Below, piece after piece: positions 1-6,804 of a DNA stretch of 44,863 nucleotides; position 1 is the first letter of the stretch, and each line of letters opens with the position of its first letter. Under the pieces are notes generated by a model, which saw only the letters and a program-made list of their open reading frames with translations, ran no database searches and was not told the DNA's origin. The stretch comes from 43-108 sp001915545 (GTDB taxonomy: Bacteria; Bacteroidota; Bacteroidia; Bacteroidales; Bacteroidaceae), in assembly GCA_902491215.1 (NCBI GenBank), contig CABUGV010000028.1, positions 1 through 44,863 on the forward strand, given 5' to 3'. The position numbers and the translations under genes are program-made.

Positions 1-18
1 AACTATGTTTCAATAACT

Positions 19-915
19 TCAAAGAACTTCTCTCGATTTTAACGGGACAGCAATGAGATCATAATAAAAAGAAATGTCTTCCAATATTCGTTTAATCGCA
101 TTTCTGTAAGATATATCCTTTAATATAGAGACTGTCGCCATGCATGCCTTTCCAGTATCTTTACCTAAGTAATATCCACAACAAAATCTTACAGGAGTGC
201 TCTCATCTTTAATATCTTCTCTTATAGTCAACACGGCATTTCGTTCCTTAAATGGAAATACCATATTAAAACTATGTTTTTCTTCTTTTAAATTCTCCAA
301 GCATTCAACTATTGAAGAATATGGAATAAGTTCTTCATAAGGCTTATCACATGGTTTTGCTTCTAAATTTCGAACAAACGATATGAATTTCGTCTTATCT
401 ATGGAAGCCGCATATTTCTGCAATTCTACAAGAGTACTAAAAAGTCCTAATTCTACTTCAATTGAATATTTGTAGTCTTGTAAAATCAAGCCAATACTCA
501 AACCAAGCTTATATTCAGAACCGTAGTCTCGATAATAATGAAATATTATGGTTTTATCATCATATCCATTAAAACGACAGTATCTAATAGAAGAAGAGAC
601 TCTATCAAAATCTTTATCATCTCCAAGTTCTTCTATAAATTCTTTGTATCCATTAAACGCCTTTTCCATATAAAAATCATTATTGCTCAAGGTGTAAATA
701 TCTGTATCACAGATATTATCAGCGAGCACTTCATTCTCTATTAAAAGTCTACCACATTTAGGACAATACTTAAACGTTTTGTCCGGACATGCTATGAAAT
801 TGCATTCAGGATTACTACATTTTACAAGTTTTCTTATCAGGCTTCCACAATAACAACAAAAATTGCTGTCAGACGGAATATCTCTATTACAGTTATTACA
901 TTTAATAAGATTCAT
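19..915 (-). CDS. Zinc-ribbon protein of unknown function (298 aa)
   Basis: The N-terminus has two zinc-ribbon-like Cys sets: C6/C9 with C20/C23, and C33/C38 with C51/C54. The second has a CPKCG knuckle. The remaining 230 residues match no family I recognise; they are acidic, mixed alpha/beta and have no signal peptide or membrane segment, so the protein is probably cytoplasmic. It starts 54 bases after the stop of the trypsin-like lipoprotein gene on the same strand, so the two are probably cotranscribed. N-terminal ribbons of this kind often mediate protein or nucleic-acid contacts, but the role here cannot be read from sequence. The gene is complete, ending with TGA at 19-21. Base composition is AT-rich like the rest of the 1-6200 block and unlike the housekeeping genes after 7600. 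Confidence 0.8.
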   Translation of the reverse strand: MNLIKCNNCNRDIPSDSNFCCYCGSLIRKLVKCSNPECNFIACPDKTFKYCPKCGRLLIENEVLADNICDTDIYTLSNNDFYMEKAFNGYKEFIEELGDDKDFDRVSSSIRYCRFNGYDDKTIIFHYYRDYGSEYKLGLSIGLILQDYKYSIEVELGLFSTLVELQKYAASIDKTKFISFVRNLEAKPCDKPYEELIPYSSIVECLENLKEEKHSFNMVFPFKERNAVLTIREDIKDESTPVRFCCGYYLGKDTGKACMATVSILKDISYRNAIKRILEDISFYYDLIAVPLKSREVL

Positions 916-969
916 AAAATGAAAAATCAGATATACTTGAAAGAAATAATACTATTCAACAAAAACGGT

Positions 970-2043
970 TCATTTATCCAACAAATCTCTCAGATACTTT
1001 ATACGAATTCCATAATTAAAATTCTGAGTACCATTTAAGCCTGCATAGTTGACAGCTATTAATTCTCCTTTCAAATTAACAACAGGAGAGCCACTGCTAC
1101 CAGGCAATGCCGGTATTGAATACATCAACCGATCCGAAGTTCTTTGACTGATGGTACCATTATTAAATTGAGATTTTACGCCTTCCTCTGTTATCGCCAA
1201 AGTTGGTCCAAGATTAAAGCCAATCATGAAAACCTTTTCATTTTTATCTTCACTTATTGATTTTGTTATTTGTTCGGTCCAAGAATAATTCTCCAAAGGG
1301 TCTTCCGCAGGAACATTAAAAATTGCTACGTTGTCAGGACTCTTTTTGTTCTTTAATTGTATTATAGCCAAATCATGTTCCTCATCTGATTTAGTCAATA
1401 CACAAGGAACGAAATCTGTTGTAGATGTGACATAAGTATCATTATATGCAATGCTAATCCTATTATGATATTTTATTTCTGAATCATCAGCGTCCAAATC
1501 GTCTAAAGCTGCATAAATGTTAGCATACTCATCCATTTCACTTTTTAGTTCATCCTTGTAATCACTTATTTTGCAAAAATCATCATAACTAACATCATCA
1601 TCGATGTAAGCATAATTATACAAAATCTGTGCTTTTTCATATTTTTCGTTCATCTCATTATAAACTATAGCATACAGACTTTTGAGGCTTTCAAATAAAG
1701 ACGACATAGATTTATTGACATCTTTATCAGAGACCATATTGGACACTACATGAGCATTAGTCGCTATCAGTCCATCGTTAGAGATAAAGAACCCTGTTCC
1801 ATAAGATGTCGTAAGCTCAACAGAATCCTCATCTGTTGCAATACCCTTAACACCATTTTCTTCATCATAACTTGAGAAAAAGATTGAATTTCCGTTGGAG
1901 AGAACGACCTCATAATAAGATTCATTTTGAATAAGAACTACACCAGATGCAGTATCCTTTTCTATCTGCTCTGAAGATTTGTTTCCACATGAAGACAATA
2001 TGGCAAACAAAAGTAAAAGAGTAATATTACCAATACCTTTCAT
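970..2043 (-). CDS. Trypsin-like (HtrA/S1-type) serine protease lipoprotein
   Basis: The start is placed at 2043, not the upstream in-frame ATG at 2070, because a clean lipoprotein signal begins there (MKGIGN, hydrophobic stretch, lipobox LSSC). The mature protein should be lipid-anchored in the envelope. The chymotrypsin-fold triad is visible: His98 in TNAHVV, Asp224 in EHDLAI and Ser317 in GSSGSP. The surroundings resemble DegP/HtrA proteases (GTGFFIS before the His, GSPVVN after the Ser), but no PDZ domain follows. About 100 residues rich in Asp, Glu, Lys and Tyr are inserted between the His and Asp segments and probably form a helical subdomain. The gene sits between a decayed upxY copy and a zinc-ribbon gene. 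The substrate is unknown; processing of the nearby small secreted proteins is possible but speculative. Confidence 0.87.
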   Translation of the reverse strand: MKGIGNITLLLLFAILSSCGNKSSEQIEKDTASGVVLIQNESYYEVVLSNGNSIFFSSYDEENGVKGIATDEDSVELTTSYGTGFFISNDGLIATNAHVVSNMVSDKDVNKSMSSLFESLKSLYAIVYNEMNEKYEKAQILYNYAYIDDDVSYDDFCKISDYKDELKSEMDEYANIYAALDDLDADDSEIKYHNRISIAYNDTYVTSTTDFVPCVLTKSDEEHDLAIIQLKNKKSPDNVAIFNVPAEDPLENYSWTEQITKSISEDKNEKVFMIGFNLGPTLAITEEGVKSQFNNGTISQRTSDRLMYSIPALPGSSGSPVVNLKGELIAVNYAGLNGTQNFNYGIRIKYLRDLLDK

Positions 2044-2079
2044 ACTTATATAATTTTTCAAATAAAACACAATCCATTA

Positions 2080-2748
2080 TATTTTTTCCAAAAACGCACT
2101 CGGAATATAAGCAGTGAGACAGTGCAGAGACCGTCAATTTCAACGACGACGCGCTGTTGTCCTGCAACTCTTGCCACTCGTCCTACAACAGCGGTGAAAT
2201 CCCCTTCGATTACTTTTACGATATCGCCGTTCTTTTAATGACACTGGGATGGGTCGACGAGCATAACGTGTTCGTTGTCCACGCTTGTAGCTTTTATGAA
2301 ACTCATCATTTCATTGTAACCAACGGTCAATGGAATATTTTACCGTCGGGACCTTTTTCGAAATGGTTGTAATAATAATTGAGGAAATAAAGTTCGGGTG
2401 TGTCTTTCACTAATGTTTCTATCAGTGTTCTTTCTGCGTAAACGAAAATTATGTTTGGAATCAAAGGTTCAAGAATACGTTTTTTCTTTCCCTTTATAAT
2501 CTTATGTCTATATCTCATCGGAAGATATGCTTCCGTCTTGTCCTTCGTAATCAAATCATATGCTTTATTCGCCCTACCATATATGGCCCTCAAAATAAGC
2601 CACTCTTTACAGTCATCGTTCTTATGTACATACCTCACCGACTTCCCTTTCAGCACTTCTTGTGCTTTGGAGAATGCATCGGAGGCAAATCCAATACCTG
2701 GAGGTTCTTTCCCGCCCCGTCGGGTTTCACATTAGACAATGTGCTCAT
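2080..2748 (-). pseudogene. Decayed second copy of the upxY-like antiterminator gene
   Basis: The region aligns base for base with the intact gene at 5412-6086, including the shared start context at 2746-2748 and about 30 bases upstream of it. Relative to the intact copy it has at least three single-base deletions: near 2721-2728 (beginning of the gene), near 2341-2345 (middle) and near 2125-2130 (C-terminal KOW part). Only a fragment of about 109 residues (2327-2656), covering the NusG-like core, remains open. The copy is therefore broken in both its N- and C-terminal parts. It lies directly upstream of the serine protease gene on the same strand, which may once have been under its control. 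The two copies bracket the rSAM/small-protein block. Confidence 0.9.
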
Positions 2749-2929
2749 GTAAAGATACTTGATTGTATCGTATTTATATATAACAGCTAGCTATTATTGC
2801 TAATTGCTTATGAATGCTTGAATCACTGCAAAATTAAATAAAAAAGTAATGATTCACAATAAATGTGAATATAGAATTTTACAGATGTACACAAATCGTA
2901 ATAAAAATCTCATACGCCTCTAAATTGAA

Positions 2930-2965
2930 AAAGCCTTGGGCAATAACAATTTTGCTCAAGACTTT
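2930..2965 (-). terminator. Probable terminator after the 84-aa Cys-rich protein gene
   Basis: Arms AAAGCCTTGGGCAA and TTGCTCAAGACTTT form a 14-base stem with two positions that can pair as G-U. On the minus strand a T-rich tract follows. It sits 48 bases past the stop of the gene at 3013-3267, separating it from the decayed upxY copy. Confidence 0.75.
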
Positions 2966-3012
2966 CAACAAATTTCTCAATTACTTTTAAAATTCAATGG
3001 TACAACCACATG

Positions 3013-3267
3013 TCACTTATGAAATCTTTTATGATGGCCACAATTCTTACAATATGATTCTTGCCAAACCTGACCATCAGTAATAGGTCTGAATCCTGAA
3101 CAACTACATCCTACTGTCCCCGTACAATGCTTACCTTGTACATGAGAAAACATACCAGTCTCAGTCTGTACCAGTACTTCTGGTGAATCATTGCAAATAA
3201 AAGAACTTAATGCAAAAACAGCAGAAACTGCCACTGCAAATGATGCTATAAATTTCATTGTCTTCAT
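3013..3267 (-). CDS. Small secreted Cys/His-rich protein (84 aa)
   Basis: Residues 1-25 form a signal-peptide-like segment (MKTMKFIASFAVAVSAVFAL). The mature part is short and rich in possible metal ligands: C48, C54, C56, C73, C76, H78, H79 and H83, with the C-terminal cluster CKNCGHH. This could be a small zinc site or disulfide-bonded peptide. I do not recognise a family. It lacks the NVEALA motif and the leader of the GG-Bacteroidales peptide family. The start is supported by a 14-base motif (3289-3302) shared with two neighbouring genes at a similar distance. A hairpin terminator follows the gene. Nineteen bases of its signal-peptide coding sequence recur exactly at 4153-4171. Confidence 0.75.
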   Translation of the reverse strand: MKTMKFIASFAVAVSAVFALSSFICNDSPEVLVQTETGMFSHVQGKHCTGTVGCSCSGFRPITDGQVWQESYCKNCGHHKRFHK

Positions 3268-3288
3268 AATTTCATATATATCTAAAAC

Positions 3289-3302
3289 GTGTCGAGCACA
3301 AC
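3289..3302 (-). promoter_or_regulatory. Shared leader motif, copy 1
   Basis: Minus strand GTTGTGCTCGACAC, 21 bases before the ATG of the 84-aa gene. It matches two other copies (consensus GTTGYGCYCGACAC). As RNA, GUUG and CGAC can pair (one G-U) around a 4-base loop. Confidence 0.7.
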
Positions 3303-3349
3303 GGTTATTTTAATTCTATAAAAAATTTTTTTTGATACTAGTCTTGCGG

Positions 3350-3805
3350 TCAATCATCCATCACTGTTTTTGTAACCGTACCGTTACCATGACAGAAGAC
3401 ACAAATTCTTTTAACCTGCTTAGTATGATTTCCTCCCAAATATACAGTGCTATAATTATAGCCACCATTACAATGTTCACAATCGACTTGCTCCTTATGG
3501 TAATTATTCACATTTTGAGGGGTTACATAAGCTCCATCGTATGTTACCACGCCAGGCATAGGTTGAAATGGATTATTCATTAAATGCTGAGTAGCGGCTG
3601 CAGCCTGCTGATTGCAATAATTCATTATTTGTGCACGCATCATTGCATTTTGCATACTCATCGCATTTTGCTGTTGTTGCATTTGCCAACACCACGCTGG
3701 ACTACCAGGCCCATAATTCAACAAATAATCACTTTGAGCCTTCACTGTATCAAAACCCATAATGCTCAATCCTAGGCACAACATAATCTTGCTAATCTTC
3801 TTCAT
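3350..3805 (-). CDS. Secreted protein with DnaJ-type CxxC zinc-finger-like repeats (151 aa)
   Basis: An upstream in-frame ATG at 3874 would add 23 residues, but the signal peptide starts at MKKISKIMLCLGLS and ends near VKAQS, and the shared leader motif lies 17 bases before this ATG, so 3805 is preferred. The mature protein has a Gln/Met/Asn-rich stretch (residues 41-77) and then two Cys pairs, C109/C112 (CEHCNGG) and C135/C138 (CVFCHGNG). These resemble the CxxCxGxG knuckles of DnaJ zinc fingers. A secreted protein with such knuckles is unusual. No enzyme motif is visible. It is transcribed toward the 84-aa Cys-rich gene, which carries its own leader motif. Confidence 0.78.
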   Translation of the reverse strand: MKKISKIMLCLGLSIMGFDTVKAQSDYLLNYGPGSPAWCWQMQQQQNAMSMQNAMMRAQIMNYCNQQAAAATQHLMNNPFQPMPGVVTYDGAYVTPQNVNNYHKEQVDCEHCNGGYNYSTVYLGGNHTKQVKRICVFCHGNGTVTKTVMDD

Positions 3806-3822
3806 TTTTTCTTCCCTTATAT

Positions 3823-3836
3823 GTGTCGGGCGCAAC
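3823..3836 (-). promoter_or_regulatory. Shared leader motif, copy 2
   Basis: Minus strand GTTGCGCCCGACAC, 17 bases before the ATG at 3805. The change from T to C in the loop, relative to the other copies, leaves the GUUG/CGAC pairing intact. Confidence 0.7.
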
Positions 3837-3891
3837 CTTTGTTTGTTATTAAGAATCATTTTGTTTTTGTTCATTTATGATTTCAAACAAA

Positions 3892-3899
3892 CAAAAGTA
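3892..3899 (-). promoter_or_regulatory. Predicted -7 box of the 151-aa secreted protein gene
   Basis: Minus strand TACTTTTG fits the Bacteroidetes TAnnTTTG box. It would give a leader of about 80 bases containing the shared 14-base motif, so the motif would be transcribed. Confidence 0.5.
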
Positions 3900-4225
3900 A
3901 CCAGGTACAGATAAAAATTTTTCAAATTCTGCAGTTCTTGAAAAACTTCAACTATTATACTTGCCGAACATAATTTTAAGAATTAGACCGATATTATAAT
4001 CTAACAAGATAAGATTATTGCCAAACGAATAAGATATATAAACCGTTACAATGCTACAAATGCCGTAAAATTAAACTATCACACATTGCAGGACAACTAC
4101 TCATATATACAGCTCTATGTTATTAATACGAAAACAGTCAAAAAAATACCACAAACTGCCACTGCAAATGAAGCCTTAGATTCTCAAGTTCCACAAGTGA
4201 AGTTCAAAACATCCGTGCAACTTTT

Positions 4226-5122
4226 TCACTCATGGATTTGGGATTCTATATATTCAACTTCTTGCTCACAAACAGGACAAGTTCCCAAACATGCACCTTG
4301 GTGTGTACATATGGCAGGAGTATATGAGATGTTGTGAGCCACAGCAACTTTTGTTCTTATATTCTTCAGATATCTACAAATTTCTTTTCCAAGTTCAGGG
4401 TTTTCTGCATTATCACTTGATATATTATCACCATTCCCAGTAACATATACAAGTTGTTCAATATTAGTGAATCCCATTTCATTCAGAATTTGTATTGAAT
4501 TTGCTATATCATTTTCATTATTAAATCCTGAAATCGAAGGAACTCGGACCAAAACTTTATCAGCTAGGCCTTTGCGAACGAGAAACTTCAAATTTTCGAT
4601 GACTCTTATATTTGATTTTCCAGTATATAGCCGATATATTTCATCGTTCATATCTTTAATATCAACGATGAAACGATCAATAGCGATATAACACTCAACT
4701 AAATTCTCTAGCGGAATGTTGAGACTAGTCTCAACTGTTATATGCCATTCGGAATTGCAAACAGCCTTGAATTCGGAAATAAATTTACTTCTCAGAAGAG
4801 GCTCACCGCCACCAAAACAGATACCACCATTAGTGTATCCAAAATACAAATTATCTTTTCGAACTTCTTTATATAAAGATTCTGGAGTACACCATTTCCA
4901 GATTCCTTCAGCTTTCAACGATTGCGGATTTAAACAGTATTTACAATTCAACGTACATTGATGAAAGCCAACAAGAGTAGTGACTCCTTCACCATCTGTA
5001 AAAATACGGTGACGCAGGATTCCGATCAACGGAGTAAATCCCAGTGCAGGCATTACCGTAGGAATTTTGTCCTGACCTATCCTATGGATCAAGTCCATCA
5101 CTTCTGATACAGTCTTCCCCAT
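4226..5122 (-). CDS. PflA-like radical SAM enzyme with extra C-terminal Cys cluster
   Basis: The radical SAM motif CTLNCKYC supplies C56, C60 and C63 for the 4Fe-4S cluster that cleaves S-adenosylmethionine. GGGEP at 104-108 is the SAM-binding motif. The region DRFIVDIKDMNDEIYRLYTG (149-168) is typical of glycyl-radical-enzyme activases such as pyruvate formate-lyase activating enzyme. The C-terminus adds C272, C278, C282 and C285 (CX5CX3CX2C), possibly an auxiliary cluster or zinc site. No glycyl radical enzyme is encoded in the window. The start lies 5 bases after the stop of a 74-aa gene, suggesting translational coupling and that the small protein is partner or substrate. The family assignment is firm. 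The substrate is unknown; peptide modification and activation of a distant glycyl radical enzyme are both possible. Confidence 0.87.
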   Translation of the reverse strand: MGKTVSEVMDLIHRIGQDKIPTVMPALGFTPLIGILRHRIFTDGEGVTTLVGFHQCTLNCKYCLNPQSLKAEGIWKWCTPESLYKEVRKDNLYFGYTNGGICFGGGEPLLRSKFISEFKAVCNSEWHITVETSLNIPLENLVECYIAIDRFIVDIKDMNDEIYRLYTGKSNIRVIENLKFLVRKGLADKVLVRVPSISGFNNENDIANSIQILNEMGFTNIEQLVYVTGNGDNISSDNAENPELGKEICRYLKNIRTKVAVAHNISYTPAICTHQGACLGTCPVCEQEVEYIESQIHE

Positions 5123-5127
5123 TTCAT

Positions 5128-5352
5128 TTAACGATATAGTTGCAGGCTTATTCTATCATATATTTCAGAACGCTCTTGCGGTGTCATTTTTTCCAACACT
5201 GACCCCATTTTCTCATAAAACCCATTATCAATTTCTTTGTCATCTACAAACGAATCCTGCACATATTCATAATGCGACTTAAAAAAAGAAGGAAACACAC
5301 CATCAAATATGCCCAAGCCTCCGAAATTATTAAGCAAGTTAACCTTCTTCAT
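5128..5352 (-). CDS. 74-aa protein coupled to the radical SAM gene; possible substrate or partner
   Basis: The upstream in-frame ATG at 5463 overlaps the upxY-like gene and would place the shared leader motif inside the coding region, so the start at 5352 (MKKVNLLNNFGG) is chosen. It has no Cys and no signal peptide. The N-terminal half is rich in Gly, Phe and Asn (LLNNFGGLGIFDGVFPSFF). The C-terminal half is charged and helical (EKMTPQERSEIYDRI). It ends 5 bases before the radical SAM gene. Size and position fit a ribosomally made peptide precursor, but no known leader family is evident. A small regulatory or structural partner is the alternative. Order on the minus strand is upxY, leader motif, this gene, rSAM. 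Confidence 0.65.
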   Translation of the reverse strand: MKKVNLLNNFGGLGIFDGVFPSFFKSHYEYVQDSFVDDKEIDNGFYEKMGSVLEKMTPQERSEIYDRISLQLYR

Positions 5353-5371
5353 TGTATTCCACCCTTTATCC

Positions 5372-5385
5372 GTGTCGGGCACAAC
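5372..5385 (-). promoter_or_regulatory. Shared leader motif, copy 3
   Basis: Minus strand GTTGTGCCCGACAC, 19 bases before the ATG at 5352 and 26 bases after the upxY stop. A TAATTTTG box ends two bases before it, so here the motif could lie at the transcript 5' end. Confidence 0.7.
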
Positions 5386-5411
5386 TTCAAAATTAATAAA
5401 TATGTTATTAT

Positions 5412-6086
5412 CTAAACCCTTTCCAGAAACGCGCTCGGTATGTAAGCTGTAACAATGGTGCAAAGGCCGTCAAGTTCAACAACGACGCGCTGTTGTCCTG
5501 CAACTCTTGCCACTCGTCCTACAACACCGGCGAAATCTCCTTCGATTACTCTTACGATGTCGCCGTTCTTGTAATGACACTGCGACGGTTCAACGAGCAT
5601 GACATGTTCGTTGTCCACGCTTGTAGCTTTTATGAAGCTCATCATCTCATTGTAACCAACGGTCAATGGAATATTTTTGCCGTCGGGACCTTTTTTGAAA
5701 TGATTGTAATAATAATTGAGGAAATAAAGTTCAGGAGTGTCTTTCACCAATGTTTCTATTTTGGATCTTTCTGCGTAAACGAAAATGATGTTGGGAATCA
5801 AAGGTTCAAGAATACGTTTTTTCTTTCCCTTTATGATTTTATGTCTGTATTTCATCGGAAGATAAGCTTCCGTACTGTCCTTCGTAATCAAATCGTATGC
5901 TTTATTCACCCTTCCGTATGTGGCCCTCAAAACAAACCACTCCTTGCCGTCATCTTTCTTATGTGCATACCTTACCGACTTCCCTTTCGGCACTTCTTGT
6001 GCTTCAGAGATTGCATCGGAGGCAAATCCGATGTCAGGAGGTTCTTTTCCGCCTCGTCGGAGTGTCACATTAGACAATGTGCTCAT
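5412..6086 (-). CDS. UpxY-like NusG-family transcription antiterminator (224 aa)
   Basis: After a variable N-terminus of about 47 residues comes a NusG N-terminal domain (EWFVLRATYGR at 49-59, then YLPM, LIPNIIFVYAE to about 160) and a KOW domain (YKNGDIVRVIEGDFAGVVG, 172-190). Such NusG paralogues bind elongating RNA polymerase and suppress termination in the operon they head. In Bacteroides the UpxY proteins do this for capsule loci. Here it heads the 74-aa gene and the radical SAM gene, 59 bases downstream, not glycan genes. A frameshifted copy lies at 2080-2748. Intact reading frame and conserved motifs suggest it is functional. Upstream at 6119-6134 is a perfect hairpin (CATGGC/GCCATG with a 4-base loop), possibly part of its leader. 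Confidence 0.87.
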   Translation of the reverse strand: MSTLSNVTLRRGGKEPPDIGFASDAISEAQEVPKGKSVRYAHKKDDGKEWFVLRATYGRVNKAYDLITKDSTEAYLPMKYRHKIIKGKKKRILEPLIPNIIFVYAERSKIETLVKDTPELYFLNYYYNHFKKGPDGKNIPLTVGYNEMMSFIKATSVDNEHVMLVEPSQCHYKNGDIVRVIEGDFAGVVGRVARVAGQQRVVVELDGLCTIVTAYIPSAFLERV

Positions 6087-6118
6087 AATCTTCTGATTGT
6101 ACCGTATTTATATATGGT

Positions 6119-6134
6119 ACATGGCAAACGCCAT
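6119..6134. promoter_or_regulatory. Perfect 6-bp inverted repeat upstream of the upxY-like gene
   Basis: CATGGC-AAAC-GCCATG, 33 bases before the ATG at 6086. It could be an operator or leader hairpin. It is absent from the decayed copy, whose similarity ends closer to the start codon. Confidence 0.45.
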
Positions 6135-6403
6135 GACTCCCCCACCATTACCCCAACTGATTTTATAGACTAATATTTATTTAATAAAATCTTCCCCAAT
6201 GCTCAATACGAACATTCTATTGAAAATTCACCCTTCCAAGTTATCTATAAGTTGGTTCTCTACTATGAGAGTCTGAGAGTCTGGACAAAATTAAGAATAA
6301 AAAATTAATAAAAAAGTATATTCACTTTGAAAAAGAAAAACGGAACTAAATTTTAACAAGCTTAATTAATGAACCAAAGCCATACACCCTTACATATAAA
6401 TTT

Positions 6404-6491
6404 TCGAGCGCTCGCAATTACTATTCCGAGGGCTCAGAATTTTTGCTACGAGGGCTCGGAATTTTAAAGATGAGCGCCTGTAAAGATTTGC
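6404..6491. repeat. Degenerate tandem repeat with exact 22-base period, site 1 (4 units)
   Basis: Core 9-mers GAGCGCTCG (6406), GAGGGCTCA (6428), GAGGGCTCG (6450) and GAGCGCCTG (6472) are spaced exactly 22 bases apart. The cores are near-palindromic and mostly followed by an A/T-rich spacer. The repeat lies in the 718-base gap between the upxY-like gene and the META lipoprotein gene. The rest of that gap holds a terminator at 6647-6680 and an imperfect A/T-rich inverted repeat near 6578-6606; I see no gene. Confidence 0.8.
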
Positions 6492-6646
6492 ATAGTTAAA
6501 ATGTCTGCAAAATTCATGTAAGATACGGTTCATAACGATAAGTATTATGCTATGAACAAACGACCTAGAGACTTGAGACTTACATTTTCAAAAAATTGAA
6601 AAAATGTAAAAAGCATTAAAGAGAAGAAGAAATCAAAAAAACAAAA

Positions 6647-6680
6647 AGCCCCAACGGAGTTGTACTAATCCGTCGGGGCT
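6647..6680 (-). terminator. Terminator of the META lipoprotein gene
   Basis: AGCCCCAACGGA and TCCGTCGGGGCT form a 12-base stem (one mismatch) with a 10-base loop. On the minus strand it is followed by a run of T, a classic intrinsic terminator for the gene ending at 6805. Confidence 0.88.
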
Positions 6681-6804
6681 GTGTCTTGATATAGCTTTTT
6701 TTCGATGATGATCTTTGCTTGCAGGTTTTACGAAGAAGAGTGGACTAAATGATGATTATGTCCTATCGCCTGCCACCTAAAGCATCATCTACGAAGCTGA
6801 TTTT

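Larger units (their letters stand above)
3806..4225. other. Intergenic region with promoter and a signal-peptide gene remnant
   Basis: This AT-rich gap contains the predicted promoter and leader of the 151-aa gene. On the minus strand, 4115-4177 reads KASFAVAVCGIF and onward to a TAG, sharing ASFAVAV and 19 identical bases (4153-4171) with the 84-aa protein gene (3225-3243). An in-frame TGA lies just upstream and there is no start codon, so it is best read as a decayed fragment of a related gene. I see nothing else here. Confidence 0.5.

Noticed and set aside
4086..4337. An 83-codon plus-strand frame at the end of the radical SAM gene
   Set aside because: It runs antisense into the conserved Cys-rich end of the enzyme and has no start signals; the similarity here is on the minus strand.
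5128..5352. Calling the 74-aa gene a GG-Bacteroidales or NVEALA peptide precursor
   Set aside because: It lacks a Gly-Gly leader end, the NVEALA motif and Cys residues; only size and position suggest a precursor, so the name would be unsupported.
5412..6086. Capsule polysaccharide locus headed by upxY
   Set aside because: No glycosyltransferase, flippase or upxZ gene follows; downstream are small proteins and a radical SAM enzyme.
5493..6173. A 226-codon plus-strand open frame over the upxY-like gene
   Set aside because: It is antisense to a gene with clear NusG/KOW motifs, its translation has no recognisable domain, and the similar frame over the decayed copy is not maintained as a unit.
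6404..6491. CRISPR array
   Set aside because: The cores are only about 9 bases, degenerate, with 13-base spacers and a 22-base period; no cas genes are present. It does not fit any CRISPR layout.
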